DNA from: Campylorhamphus procurvoides
Taxonomy: Eukaryota; Chordata; Aves; Passeriformes; Dendrocolaptidae
Reading direction: 5' to 3'
Length of the DNA stretch: 64,000 nt
NCBI GenBank assembly: GCA_013396655.1
Contig: WBMV01000007.1
Location: 124,001 to 188,000 of the forward strand
Position numbers and translations under genes: made by a program. The notes beneath the pieces were generated by a model. It saw nothing but the letters and a program-made list of their open reading frames with translations, was not told where the DNA came from and ran no database searches. Below, in pieces: positions 51,401 through 64,000 of this stretch. Position 1 is the first letter of the stretch. Every line of letters starts with the position of its first letter.

Positions 51401-54400
51401 TAGCATCACCACATCTACCAAGAAAATGTCAGATATAAAGAAAACTACCTTTTTATACACAGACACTAAAGGGGACACTTACTAGGACACAAAGGTTTAT
51501 CTCCCAGGTACTTGGCTTAACACCCATGTTTCAAGGTAACTGTTGGGTTATGCCACCAACCATCAATAGAGCAGCCAAATATTTTGCAGCTTACGTGGAA
51601 GGAAAGGAAGGCTCGGAACACGAGGGACTGAGAAGGTAAAGCCATCAGTTATGCCTTCTGCCCAAAGCTGTGCCCTGTCACCTCTGGGAGCATGAATGAC
51701 TGCAGCCTGTAAGGCAAGAGAAACAAAGCCACCTAAGGGAAGAACTGTAGCTGTTTTTGGCTACCTGATTCAAAGTGACCACAGCACTGCCTAACAAGCA
51801 CCAGGGGAGGGGGAACAAGCTTTTGTGACCTACAGGGACTCTGCAGCAAATACTGTGGCACCAGCAAGTGCCCCGCTTCCACCAGGTCCTCACGGCTGGG
51901 ATTTTGTTCAGAGGTATCCAAAAGGCCACAGAGATACGCATGTTATTGCTGGGCAGATCTCCAGTGACCCTCACTTGCTTTCCCAAATCTTTCCTCTTGG
52001 CATGTGAAAAGTAGTGGCTTGCTGATGCTTTCTTGTGAAAACCTCTCAAATGCTTGATCACCTATGATTATTTATAAAATTCTTCCACTGCTTCAACTAC
52101 CTCAAAAATTTCACCCATCTGCCAGGTTTTTGTTCAGACTGTATTCTTCTATATCATGAACAGAAATGTACTGGATTAACAGAAACAATCCACAGGAATG
52201 TCCTTGTCCTGGTGCTGCTTGTGTGGCCTGGAACAGCCCCTGTCCTTCCCTGGACAGATCTGCCCTCAGTAAAATAAGCTGTTCTTCACCTGACAAGGCT
52301 CAAGGGTGATGGGTGCTGTGATGATGGTCATGAGGTGCTCAGTTACCAACTATAAATCTCGATTCAGGATGTTTGCTTGAAGTTCAAGTATCAAAGTGCA
52401 TGGCTTGGCATTTCTGTGTGCCCCTTCTTGTCAGTTTCTGGGAAGGGTTTGATGTTTCTCCATCAGTTGTGATGACTGATTCTTCATGTGCCTTTACAAC
52501 TTCATTTTACAACAACGAAGTAAATCTGTTATCAGTTCATAATTAAATAAATATTAATCTGGGACACTTCATATGAAGGCAAATGGCTGTTTGTGAAGTT
52601 TTCTCCCATAACCAACTTGGAATGCCTCTTAATTTTTCCTGATATCTTCATTTCACTGACATATTCAGCTGAAATCCAGACTGAAAAGTTATATCACTGT
52701 AAAGGCAAGGGAAAACTCTAAATGAAAAGTTCCCAGTTTCTGTGCCACAGTTGATTTACAAAGCTCTCAAAACACAACTGAACTCTTTGGTATGGCAGGA
52801 GGCAATCCTATCATTCATGGTTAACAAATTGCCACCTTTTCAGAGAATCAAGATCAAAGTGTGCTTTATTAGAAATTGAAAACCTTGGGGGTGTGGGATA
52901 ACTGAGCCATGAGTAACTAAGATATGGAATCTTTCATCTGCAATAGTCAACTCCAGTTGCAACAACCAATGTTAAGAAGCACTAAAACTTCTTGCTAGAT
53001 GGTGCCAGTGCAGTACCACCACCCCTGGTGCACAGAGGTGGGGCCTAACAGGACTGCCATCTCCAGCACCACCTCTCCAGCCATCCTCCTGTATCCTGCA
53101 GCTGAGGAGGGGCAAGGCAGGAGCGGATTTTAAAATGTTAATGAAATCTACCAAGAAATCATAAGCAAATTTTTACATTAGCAGTTTCTAGAACTAAATA
53201 ATTGCATGCCAAAATATCATAACTGGTTCTGGTCTAGAGCAGGGGAGGACAGAGTTATTAACAAGCTATGGGTTTACTCAGAATGCTGAAAAACATGTAA
53301 GAGTCTTAAAACTGTGAGTATCATAATTACAAGCAGATAGTTCTGCCACTTCTACATGGCTGAAATCAACAGTCTACCCATAAAGTGAAACAGCAGCACT
53401 CTGAGAAATTATATTTGCAGTAGCTCTGCTTTCTTTTATTTTTTAAATACTTTTCATTGACCTTTTAGGATTTCTGTAACATTTTTTTTTCAAGAGTAAG
53501 CATATGCAAATTACTTTTCTGCTTTATTTCCTTCATTAGTAATATCTAACTCTGCAGGCTTGTACATTTAAATTTGCATCTATAGCATAGCTTGTGGTCA
53601 AGATGCCAACTGTTCTTTCACATACATTTAATTTCCCTGGATGAAATGCTGATTCAAGTGGACTTAATAAAGATGTAAATCATTTAAGTAGGGAAATGAA
53701 GCTGTTGCATGTGAGAGATCTTCTTCAGTCATCTCACTGCTGCGTACCAATGGTGCAGTTTAATCTCTACATCTTTTGTTTGGTCTGATTAGGCATATCC
53801 CAGTTCCTATAAGGCATCAGGAAGAGAACAAGTTATCCTTAGAAGATAGCAGCATGAGGCTCAGTCCTTCCTTCCTGATATATCCAAGTCTCACATCATT
53901 TCATGTAACTGAGGATGATAGTATCAGGTGCCAAGTCATTTTAGTTATCCCAAATCCTTTTTGCTGTGGTCTGGCAAGTACAGTAAGATGTTTCCATCTT
54001 GTTAACTCTCAGGTCATCGTCCTTTTTTCGATTTTGCAAAAAAATTCTCCAAACACCAACATAGAAGGAAGCTTGTTCCAAGTCATAGAATAAACTTGAT
54101 AGTACTAAGTCAATTAGTTGTTAGCACTTACATATAGTTGCTACAAACTGTTTGGATCTGACATAAGTTTGCTTTTTTGGGCATAGGTTTTTCACTCTTG
54201 CTGGGGTGCCATGCAGAGTGTGCTGCTCACCTGTGATGTTTGTCTGCTGACTCTCCCAACTCGGGCATTGCATATCCTGTGTGTCCCAAACCCAAATGCA
54301 AACACAAAAAGCTTTCATTCACTAGAAATGATCCTCACATGCTCAGTCTTAGTAGGCTGCAGCCAGCCTTTTGTTACTATCTTCCTAAATACCAAGTATT

Positions 54401-54831
54401 ACTCAGCTTAGAAGATCTATGTTAATATATTTTGTTTGTATCAGCTGTATTTTGGAAGGCTAGATCTCATTTTCTTGTTGCTTTGTTGATAATGATATGG
54501 AAGTTCAGTGACGACTAAGAGTTCCCAGCTTCTCTTTAGCTACTTACGGAGAACTCAACTGAAGACTAAAATGAGAATGAAAACAGAAAATGAGATGATC
54601 TACACATAGTACATGAAAGAAAAAAATCAGTATAAACTCCTTTAACTTGTTCTGTTTCTTTTGAAAGTGTTTATTTCACATATTTGCCTTCCACTGGGAC
54701 TCTCCCACTGGTCAACAACAAGAATGGGATTAGCTCAAACTTTTAATTTTCATGAAACAAGTCAACTTGGCAGGCTGATTAACTGGATGGATGAGCTTTT
54801 CTGTTAAACCAGAAATGTCTACATTTTGTCA

Positions 54832-54853
54832 TTTATTATTATTATTATTATTT
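54832..54853 (+). repeat. (TTA)n microsatellite
   Basis: About seven TTA units read directly from the sequence. Confidence 0.85.
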
Positions 54854-55778
54854 TGCTAAAATCTTGCACTATTAATTCACCACAGTGAATTTTCCACATA
54901 TTGTTAGAAAAACCCCAAACTTATGAAATATTCCAAACAAACAAAATCCATCAAACCTTATTGTCTAGCACTTCCAGCAAAGGCAAAAGCATTTCACTAA
55001 AAAAGAGTGCTTCATGGGGCAGTTTAGTGCTCTATGACAGCTAAACAAAAGCACAGAAGAATCCCAGCACAGGGCAGCTGTCTGTACCTGGCAGATGCAT
55101 TTGCATTCAGCATCTATTCATGTGTCTTTGATGAAGTTGCTTCAGCTCAAATCCACACATGTACACACATAAGCCTCTCAAAAACACTAAAGAGAATGAC
55201 TTTATTTTCTCTGTATAAAAGGTGTGAGGATAATTATATTTCTGTTTCTGGCAAAAAGACACTGAGGGAATTGGAAGGTATTTTAGGATACCACACCAGG
55301 ATGAGCTACATGAGTATTATATGCATACAGGGACATTTTTTTTGCATCTTTCTGAAGATAGAAGGGCAGTTTTCTGCAGCGCACGATACTGCCACTATAG
55401 AAGTACAGACTAATCTACTTTAATGCTCCCCGCAATCTCATGAGAACAACAATCTCTCATAATACCTTTTAAAATTTGAACTTGCTTTATCACACACCTG
55501 CAGGGAAACAGTACACAGTAAACAATTACATAAGAGGTTAGAAAGGTGAGGCTCAAACATGACTCAGAGTAGGTCTTTGTGAACTGTTCTTTCACTTGTC
55601 CTCTGCATCCAGTTTGAATTTTACACATATGTGAATTTAAAAGGTTTGTCTGTAAGCTACTCTTCTGTTCCAGAAATGCCTATAATTTCTTGCAAAATCT
55701 AGAAAAAAGTGACCAATTACAAGAGTGAAGTCTTAGCAAAAGGCAGCTTTATGAACTGTCTATGCATGCAGCTTAGTC

Positions 55779-55802
55779 AAAATATTTTTTAAAAAATATT
55801 TT
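55779..55802. repeat. Perfect 24-bp A/T palindrome
   Basis: The stretch consists of AAAATATTTTTT followed by its exact reverse complement. The symmetry ends at 55778 and 55803. Confidence 0.95.
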
Positions 55803-55858
55803 TTCCATGGACACATTCTTGTTTTATCAATGCCTACATGATTCATGAAGACATATTG

Positions 55859-57300
55859 CAGAATCATAAAAAGCCAAGCTGGAAGAGATGTGAAATCATG
55901 CCAGTTCATCCCTTACCCAATGGAAAGATCACCTGCACTTATGTAATTCCCTAACATGTTGGTCTGACTTGTTCTTATAAATGTCTGCTCTTGGGATTCT
56001 GATCCACAGATCACAAACCTCTTGCGTACATGTAACCTCAATTTCATTTGCTACAGTTTAAACTTGCTATTTCTCATTTTGTCTCACCGGAAAGGGGGAA
56101 AGATTTATCTTCTTTCTGGGACCTTTTCACGTTTGAAGACTGTTACCTACCATCTTTCTGCAAAATAACTCTGATTTTCTAACCTTTCTTGAGGAAACAT
56201 CTTTAGTAGGTCTCTAGTCCTTCTTGCCTCACTACCAGGTTCCTGGTTTTGTTTGATTGGTTTTCATTGTTCTTCATTGTTGTTGTTGTTGTTTTGGTAT
56301 GGTTTCTGGGATGGGGTTTCTTTTGATGGGAGGGGGGGGGAGTGTTTCTTGTTTGTTGTAGGTTTTTTTTCTTTTTAATTAGTACAGTGTTCAAAGCTGA
56401 ACATGTTACGCTATCTAAAGCTAGTCTTACTTCTGCTGAGTAGGCTGGAAGGGCAGTGTTGTTATCTCACAGTTGTCACACCTATTTATATGCTCTCATC
56501 TATTTTTTCACAATAGCATGGCACTGCCAACTTGTTTTTAGCCTGTGTTCCACTGCAATGTTACATTTCTTCTTTCTACAAGACAACCATTCAATAAATC
56601 ATTTACCATCTCATATTTGAGCAACCTGCATATTTGTGCAACATATTGAGCCATTGATCTTGCTTTTGTCTGTCTGGGATGGCTTTTTACTTATTTACTT
56701 ATCACTTCTGTACTGTGTCATCATTGTTTTGAATTTTCATCCCTTCTTTCAAAGGGCTGACTGTGTCTCCTGGCTGGCATGACCCACAACCTCAGTGAAC
56801 AGACTCTCTTTTTTCATAAGCAAAGGCTTTAATGAAAATACTGAACAGTACCTGGCCCATGAAAGATCACAGTGAGGCCACATTTAATTCAACTTAGTTT
56901 GACTGTGAATCACTAATAGCCACTCTTGGAGTACAATTTTGCAACTAATTTGAGCAGAGTTGAGAGTAATTTCATTAAGATCGTGTTTCCATACTTGGTT
57001 TATGAAGGTGTCCTATGAAAGCCTAGCACATTGAATCTTATATGTTTTCTCTTCTATTTGTAAAGAAATGTTAGCCTGCCACACTAACACAATAAAATGG
57101 TTTGGATTTGTGCTTGGAAATCCATTGTGGCTTTCACAGGTGTGTTGCAGGTAGATTATTTGCAGCAATAGTTTTGGAGAAGCTGAAGTTACATCTCCTG
57201 ACTTACATTTGCAAGATTGCCTCAGTCACCTTCCAAACCATTTTGAATGGATTTTGAAAAGACCAGCTGATTTGAAACATTCAACTCATATTCTTTTACC
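55859..57300 (-). mobile_element. Long ancient CR1 LINE relic (ORF2 and 3' tail), strongly decayed
   Basis: The plus strand follows the complement of an old CR1 consensus collinearly over about 1.4 kb. It has CAGAATCATAAAAAGCC at the tail, then TTGTTCTTATAAATGTC, TTTGAAGACTGTTA, CTGCTGAGTAGGCTGG, TCATTGTTTTGAATTTTCATC-like wording, then CTGAACAGTACCTGGCCC. GAATCACTAATAGCCACTC, TTGTGCTTGGAAATCCATTG and TGATTTGAAACATTCAACTC follow. All match words of an ancient amniote CR1 known from turtles, crocodilians and birds. A T/G-rich low-complexity insertion interrupts it at about 56225-56380. No frame is intact. The right end is uncertain by about 150 bp. Confidence 0.75.
56279..56293 (+). repeat. 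(GTT)5 microsatellite within T/G-rich insertion
   Basis: A simple trinucleotide run lies inside the low-complexity segment (about 56225-56380, also holding nine G at 56332-56340) that interrupts the ancient CR1 copy. Confidence 0.8.
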
Positions 57301-60300
57301 TTTCCAGTCTGAGGTCTCATTTATTTATTTTTTTTCTGATGCTAATTTGTGTGGGCATGCTGATGAGAAGCCTGACCAAGTTTACAGTGGGAAAGTTTCA
57401 AAAGTCCAAAATGCTTTCACTAGTAAGATGGGGAGAGTAGAAAAAGAAGGAAAAATAAAAGAGATCCATTCCAAACTGGAGAATATTTTTTTACATTGTA
57501 TTATATATATAAAAAATCTTTATATTTAAGAAAAAATACTATGTTAACATTTCAGAAGTCATGCCTGTTTTTACTTATTTACAACATACCTTCAAAAAAA
57601 ACCCAACTAAAACAACACAACATATAAAACATAATGATTAATTGAAGAAGCTTGTATTTCTCTCCTGTTTTTCCCTGAAACACACATCAAGAAAAACCTA
57701 CTATCAGCAGTTTTCCATTTCGATATCATACTACAGGGATCAAGATTTAAAAGCTGTGTTGTATGCCTTTGGTACTCAGTGCCTAGGCTACGATTTCTAC
57801 GTGGGGAAATAAAATCAACAAGCCCAAAGTACAGTTAAAGGTTTATGAGCAAACTTCATAGACCACTACCTGTGGGTTATACTGGTCCCCTTTGGCAAAC
57901 TATTGCTTTCTCCATATTAGTGCAGAAAATAAAAGTGCATAATAAAAGAGAAGGAATTGAAGAAATAGTGTTTTCAAATGTATCATATCCCAGAAATAAT
58001 TCAGTGAGGTGTTGCAGCCACATCTCTCACATCTCACCCATACACATTTGTCATGAGCCAGCTTTGTGCTCCAGCTGAAATTATTTAAGGCACTGAGAAA
58101 GATTTGTGTCTGGAATACAACATGGCACACTGACAAACTGGAGAGTCTCAAATGGGTGATATCATCCACTACAAGATCTCTCCAAGGACCAAACCCAATA
58201 CAACACATTTTATATTGCTGTGCACATAACAAAGTCCTCTACTAAGTAAGCACATGGCATTCTACAGAGGTATGAGCATACCATCCTGCTTGTTCAAAGC
58301 AGAATTTAGGAGAAACACATTTTCAATTACACTAAAGGAAAAAAGAATGAATTCTGCAGTTCCATGATCTTAAAACAATAGCTGGAGAAAAAAATTAGAT
58401 ATTGCCAGTGAAAAAATCAGGGGACATGTGGGTGTGATTAACAAGCTTGGACTTCATAGTTAGGACAATGGGCTTTCTCTGGGAAACCACTCATGTATAA
58501 TCACATGGGTACATTTTCACATACAGGTAATGATCCAGGTCATAGTTATGATTTATGCTTTATTGCATTTGGTAGATAAAACCCAACATACTGAAGAACA
58601 ACTTAAGACAGTAGAACTTTAACTGTTTCACTGCTGTCCCTTTCCATGGCAAGGCACTCTCAGTGCCCTTGCCTGCCTTTTCACCAGGACACTATAGGCA
58701 CAGGAGGATGCACACTGTTGCTGCAGTATGTTGCCTCCCTAGGTATAAAGAGATCCACCTGCTGCTACCCATAGACTTCTTGGACCATAGACCTCTTACT
58801 ACCTCAAGCTGCTTAGGTAGGATATGAAAGGATACTTGTAGCTATCTTGCTTCAAATAAACCCATGAATTTACTCAGAGTCGTATTTTCTTTCCTAACTT
58901 TTCCTGGAAGGAAGTAGCAACATCTGCTCCTCACAGAGCAGTTTCCATCTCCCCTTTTCTACCAACTGAGCCAGGGAAGAAAAGCTATGAGTCCACATCA
59001 CCTCTGTGCTCACGCTCTAGGGAAGGTGTGTGCAGAACAGATGTCTGACCTGGGCACCACACCCAAACTCAAAGGTGTAGTTGCTCCTCAGCATTAGGTG
59101 GGAGATGGGATTTTCTGCTTGGCTCCTTTGGACAGATATGTAAGCCCTGGGAATGATCTAGCCAAAAGAAATTAATTGTGTGTAACCAAGGCTTTCCAAG
59201 GCTGTGATGATCCACTCCACTTGTGGTTTCTTCGGGTTTTGTTCAACCAAGCCCTTTCTATGGGCTGAGGAAGGAAGGTGTGGGGACTGTCTGAGGAACT
59301 GAGCTGTGTGGGTTGATCACAGAGTAATTTTTTAAAAATTATTATTTTTGCTAGCATATCAAGTGAACACAAATAGCCAAATACCATAAGTTTGAGATGG
59401 AAAAAACCGTAACTGGTCACTGGTATCCTATCCCTCTGCTAGTATCAGATTGTTATCTGCAGTTTATTTTCCAGCTTGGTTTTTCTTGGGATAGGTGATT
59501 GCTCACTACCTCTGAAAATCAGGCCCTACTGGTACTCAGTGATGGGTCCTGAACCACTTCCCTAAGGAGAGATGAGGTAATTGTTCTCAGATATTAATAG
59601 GCAAATGCAGAATCCAGAGTTCAAAAGGACTAGATGTATCACACTGCAATTTCAGTCATAACAGTTATAATAGTTTCTAATTCTAATTGTGCATGGCAGC
59701 ATGGTGAGCACAGAGCAGCTCTGCAGCCCAAGCACCTCCAGTTACACAACCAGCCCTTCACAAGTTGCACAGTCAAGAGTCATTCACAAAATTCATCTTT
59801 GCAGCTGCTTTTTTTTGAAAATTATATTCCACCTTATAAAGCACCTCTTTATCTTGGTGATACACACACACATACGCACAGAGATGCCCCAAACCAACCC
59901 CAAACTCCCAAACTCAGTTATTAGTAGTTTTGATCCCTTTTCTTCCATTACTCCTCAAGCAGCATGCATGTCAGAATTTCAGAGATTCCCGTGACTCCTA
60001 TGACCTCCTCACCATCCTGTGAGGACACTCACTGATGGGAAGTGTATTACTCAAACTAACACCCTGTGTTACTAACTCCCCAGCAAACTCGACCTTGTTG
60101 CTTGGCAGAGGATTGCAAATCCCCTGGATGGCCACATTTTGTGTTAAGAGGGGTACAGAGAGATTCCCCCAGTTTCATGCCCCATTCTTACTGGCCATTA
60201 GAGATCTATGCCTTGCTAAAGCATACAAAAACACTCTTAAGGCCAGAGAATCGTCATAGCAAAAGTAAACCACAAAATTATCTCATTTACATGCAAAATT

Positions 60301-63300
60301 TAAGGAAAAGTGTTGCTAATTTATATATTTATACCCATCCTAGGTTCCACACATCCCCCACCCCCTTCCCCCTTTCCTCTCCATGAAGCAGGTAATGACT
60401 TGAGATTTCACAAACTGGCTTACACCGATGTAACTGGAAATGGTTGCTAAATGGGTGGGAAGTCATGGCCCTCTCCTGCTCCTCTGGAGATTTCTGACTC
60501 CTCCCTTGTGTTGTGACTGATGATCTTGTGGCCTCAGGATGTGGAAATCTAACAAAAAGTCTTACCTTTTTTCACTTCAGAATACTTTCTGGATCTCTCA
60601 GTGAGTGGGGCCAGTTCAGGTAGCAGTGCTGGTGTCAACACCAGGCAACAAACAGGCATAGACAAACAAGACAAGGGAGCCAGAGCTGCCCTTTCAGCAT
60701 GGATTTCAAGTCAGCTTGAACAGGCTATGACTAAATTTATCTGCAATCAAGCTCAAGGAGTTTCACATGGTGGCTGAGCTGGGATATGCTTCTGATAAGG
60801 CTCAGTTTCCAGCCTTGCCCTGGTCCAAGCTGAGGAAAGGCTTGCTGGTTTTACACCCTTTCTGGGAGGCAGATCTGCTTAAAGGCTGTGGCCACAGGTC
60901 CCCGGTAACTTGTAACCTTCATATCTGACCAAAATACCCGTGTTTAGTAGCTCTCCTACAGTATTGTTGGCTGTTACAGTGAGACTATTTTTCTGAAATG
61001 TAAAGAGTCTTTAAAAATGCTGATGACCCTTGGGCGTAGCTGCATGGAGTTATTATCTTGTGAAACCATTTATTAAAGGTGACAGCAAAGCTTATTAGCT
61101 GGCTTTGTTCTTAACCTGAGTATAAACAAATGGGTTATCCATGCACAGTGAATTAAATTCTTTCTACACACAAGACAAAAAAAAACCACCCAAAAAAACC
61201 AAACAAAAAAAAACTCAAAAAAACCCCCAGAAAATCAAACCAAAAAACCTTTAAACACCAGCATACAACTTTTCATTGTATGTGTATTGAAAAATTACAT
61301 TTGATGGAAATCAAAGTAAAAGGCAGGTCTCATCAGAACTTTTCAGAGACCAAACTTTGTGGCAACAGAACATACTTGAGATGAGACACATTTCTTGCTC
61401 TGACCAAGGGACGGTGAAGATGGGTATTCTTATTCTGCCCCCTTACATTTGTTAGCACTGGGTTGCTCCTCACCAGTACGAGCATGCGGCTTGGCATGTG
61501 AATGGCTTCTCTTCATTGAAGTAGTGAGCTCAGGCTTTGGAGAGCCAAAAGGTGATTGCCTCAAATTTGTTGCAGTCCTCCACATTTTCATCACAGCCAA
61601 CCCTGATCCTAATTTTTATAGCAAAATTAAAGAACTGCTCCATGTGACATGCTGCCACTCCTGTGCAGCTGCTGGCAGTGGTGGGTATAAGAGAGGCTGA
61701 TACAGTAGGATGGTTTGCTCTCTCACCTCTGCCAGCCTCGTCAGAGATCTACACAAGTGCATCAGTTTGCAAGGCCATTTCAGAGCCTCTGAGCTCTGGG
61801 AACCAGTAGGACTGGGCTGGGATTACAGCAGGAGCCTACTTGCACCAGAGAAAAGTCTGGGGTTGTAGGAGGGCAAAGTGTGTCTGTCTTACAGTGGCAG
61901 CAAAGTAATACATTGGATTAGCTTTATCATCTAACCCTAAATTTTCTTGACAGTAAATATAACTTTTATTATCCCTTCATCTCCAAACACACTGGAAAAG
62001 CAAACAGCATCCATAAGACATACGTGATTGCATGACAGCTGCTGAAAACGCTATACGTCCCTATGCAGAGTGCCTTTCTCCATTAGATGCCTCTGGCATG
62101 CCAGTGATTTCAGTCTGAACATGCTGAAATGTTTCACTCATGAACTATAAAATACTGAAAAATATTGGTTTGGCATGAATAACTGGTGAATCATCAGCAT
62201 TTGTAATTGTTTGGGGGTATGGAGCTTGGCCTATTTGTATTCTGGTTTCACATGAGAACATTGATATGAAACAGCAGTAATTGAATCTGATAAGCTCTGG
62301 TGAGCCTTTCCCCAGGAGAAGAGGTATGATTTAGAGGGAGATATAAGAGTATAGAGGGAATTCTGGAAGGATGCACGAAGTGTTGCAGGTTGCCTCACAT
62401 TACAACTCATAGATTTTATATACTCCTAAAATGAGTGATCATCATCTCAGGCAAAGCTAATTACCTGAGACATTATGATTCTATCTGCCATGAGAAGGAT
62501 GAAATTCAAGGTGTTCGCCACTCCTTTTTTTTTTTTAATTAATTGCCTGTGTATTTAAACTTTCTTTGAAAATATAGGGATCTTAGATAGCATAAGATTC
62601 TAGTCTGTGAGCCTTTGGTGGTGAATGTTGTTTCTCCTTCTGTCAATGTTCAGGCACAGGCTTTATGGGATGACTGTGTTGAGAAGTACCATAGTTCACA
62701 GGAAACTGGGCAAGCTCAGACCTGTGGCATGATCCTCCATTCTCTACGAACTTCAGTGACTCACTAAGAGAGCCCCTGGTTACAGATTTGGGTGGCACTT
62801 TCAAATTTCCCCTGCTCACCAAATTCACAGCCTATAAAGGACTGGTGTGGTCTTAGCCCATGAAGGCCGACTCAGAAGACAGACAGACAAACTCTTTACA
62901 TTCCCTTCTAGGGAAAGAGCGTTTTCTGTGGGTACAGCCACCAATGTGATAACCATACCACTTGGGAAAAAATGATGTGAGAAAAAACTGGAGACAGAAG
63001 CTGACAAATAGTAAGTAGAATCAGCAAGACTTGAAAAGGTGCAGTCCCTTCTCTCAGAAGGCTTCATGATTTCCAGAAGACAGCTGTGTCTCAGCATCCT
63101 CATGGCAGCATCACCTCCACAGCTTCAGCTGTCCCAATAATCTTCTGACCTTTCTGCAGCACCGGCAGATGCATTTGGGATGCATTCTTAAAAGTCTTCA
63201 GCCTACATCTGCTTGGCACATCTGAGAAATACAGGAGATGAAGGTGTACAGTAGCACTAGACCTCTGTACACAGTGAATCATGCAGTCTCCAGAGTCTTC

Positions 63301-64000
63301 GACTTCAATAAACACAGTACTTCTCCTCACCCATAGGTTGCTATGGAGCCATCCTGCAGCCTTCCCTAGTGAGCTGTGAAGAATAATAATCTCCCTGCCA
63401 CACAATGCTGAAGGTTGCATTATTGTCCAAAGTTTTCAAGTTTGAGAAAGGAGCTTTAGGAGGCAGCTTATGAGGTGTAGTGTTCAGCCCCTCAACAATC
63501 TCAGTTGTAAGAAGGAGGCTTTTAGTCTCTGAAGGTCTTTTCACCACGCTTAGAGAGAGATGGGGAGGCTCCTCTGCAAAATTCACAAGATGTGTCACCA
63601 GTACTGAAATTTATCCTCAACTTCACACCTTGTTCTCACCTTGTTCCCAGGGACAGTAAAAATGTTGAATAAGGAGCAAAAAAAACTTAGGAAGAAGAAG
63701 CTATAGTTTGTCTATTTCTTTTGTAATACCTGCTACAATGTTACAGATCATCCACCTCCCTCTTCATTCCTTGTGCTGAGACTGAACCTTATTGTTGAAT
63801 TTCAAATCAAGATGAAAGCAAAGAGAATATCACACCATACTGAATACAGAGGGGGAAAATTCTTCAGCAGAAATAGTGTTGCAGTCCTTTTTGATAATTA
63901 AATATTTTTTTAGACATATAAGATGATGCAGTGCACATAGACGTATTGCTATAATTTCTTCCTGTCGTGGGTTTATCTGGTTAGGGTTTTTTTTTTATAT
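57301..64000. other. Intergenic to window end, no gene recognised
   Basis: No recognisable exon or transposon. It contains an A/C-only rich tract at 61176-61250 and a chain of overlapping minus-strand open frames at 62643-63598, which I cannot identify. A T run lies just before the window end. Confidence 0.68.
61176..61250 (+). repeat. A/C-rich low-complexity tract
   Basis: Runs of seven to nine A alternate with CC, ACC and CCCCC over about 75 bp, with hardly any G or T. It is the strand-complement type of the T/G-rich tract at 27065-27175. Confidence 0.8.

Larger units (their letters stand above)
43371..55858. other. Intergenic, no gene recognised
   Basis: About 12.5 kb without a supported gene. 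It holds an AT-rich stretch at 45391-45426, a (TTA)n run at 54832-54853 and a 24-bp perfect palindrome at 55779-55802. Patches at 47450-48060, 50000-50260 and 52980-53130 are more GC-rich than their surroundings but show no exon. Open frames of 124-129 codons (46615-46989, 51678-52061 minus, 55034-55423) have no homology I can name. Confidence 0.7.

Noticed and set aside
51678..52061. A 127-codon minus-strand open frame
   Set aside because: No recognisable domain, and overlapping frames on both strands are equally open, which suggests locally stop-poor noncoding DNA.
55034..55423. A 129-codon plus-strand open frame
   Set aside because: No similarity to any family I know, and no supporting context.
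63964..64000. Start of a third LTR (TGTCGTGGGTTTATCTGG) at the window edge
   Set aside because: Several bird LTRs start with TGTCGTGG, but fewer than 40 bases are available and they turn into a T run. It cannot be supported without the next sequence.

Overview
This is a vertebrate nuclear genome window, almost certainly from a bird. The evidence is a spliced, AT-rich locus with GT-AG introns, repeated CR1 LINE tails, a tRNA-derived SINE with a CR1-like tail (resembling TguSINE1 of songbirds), and two LTRs of a family I recognise as common in bird genomes. There are no bacterial operons, phage, CRISPR arrays or plasmid features.

Only one protein-coding gene can be supported: APIP (methylthioribulose-1-phosphate dehydratase, methionine salvage; also an APAF1-binding inhibitor of apoptosis), on the + strand. 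Six coding exons lie at 3008-3108, 6138-6186, 7512-7629, 8675-8810, 11353-11520 and 12042-12141. They join without a frame break and give 223 residues, which by alignment are residues 20-242 of the 242-residue vertebrate protein. Exon 1, with the start codon, lies upstream of the window. The zinc ligands (His115, His117, His195), the catalytic Glu139 and Cys97 are all present. The 3' UTR probably runs to one of several AATAAA signals between 12425 and 13676.

Positions 1-3007 are intron 1. Introns 2-6 hold an antisense CR1 tail (4863-5300), a possible MIR relic, a 21-bp tandem duplication and a 95-base assembly gap next to a T homopolymer. From about 13.7 kb to the end, 50 kb hold no recognisable exon on either strand. 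This part contains two solo LTRs (20623-21201 and 35888-36473, both minus), a 1.2-kb CR1 piece (24541-25716), a tRNA-derived SINE (32706-32851), two strongly decayed ancient CR1 copies (33165-33400 and about 55859-57300), a short CR1 tail (43300-43370) and scattered simple repeats. In other vertebrates APIP lies between PDHX (head to head) and EHF (tail to tail). The empty half of the window is therefore probably the APIP-EHF intergenic interval, which may hold distal regulatory elements. That synteny is prior knowledge and is not seen in this sequence.

I did not find a previously undescribed biological system. The items most worth a second look are the unusually long ancient CR1 relic, the TATA-retaining LTR, TAAT-rich tracts that could be conserved non-coding elements, and an unexplained chain of overlapping open frames on the minus strand at 62643-63598.
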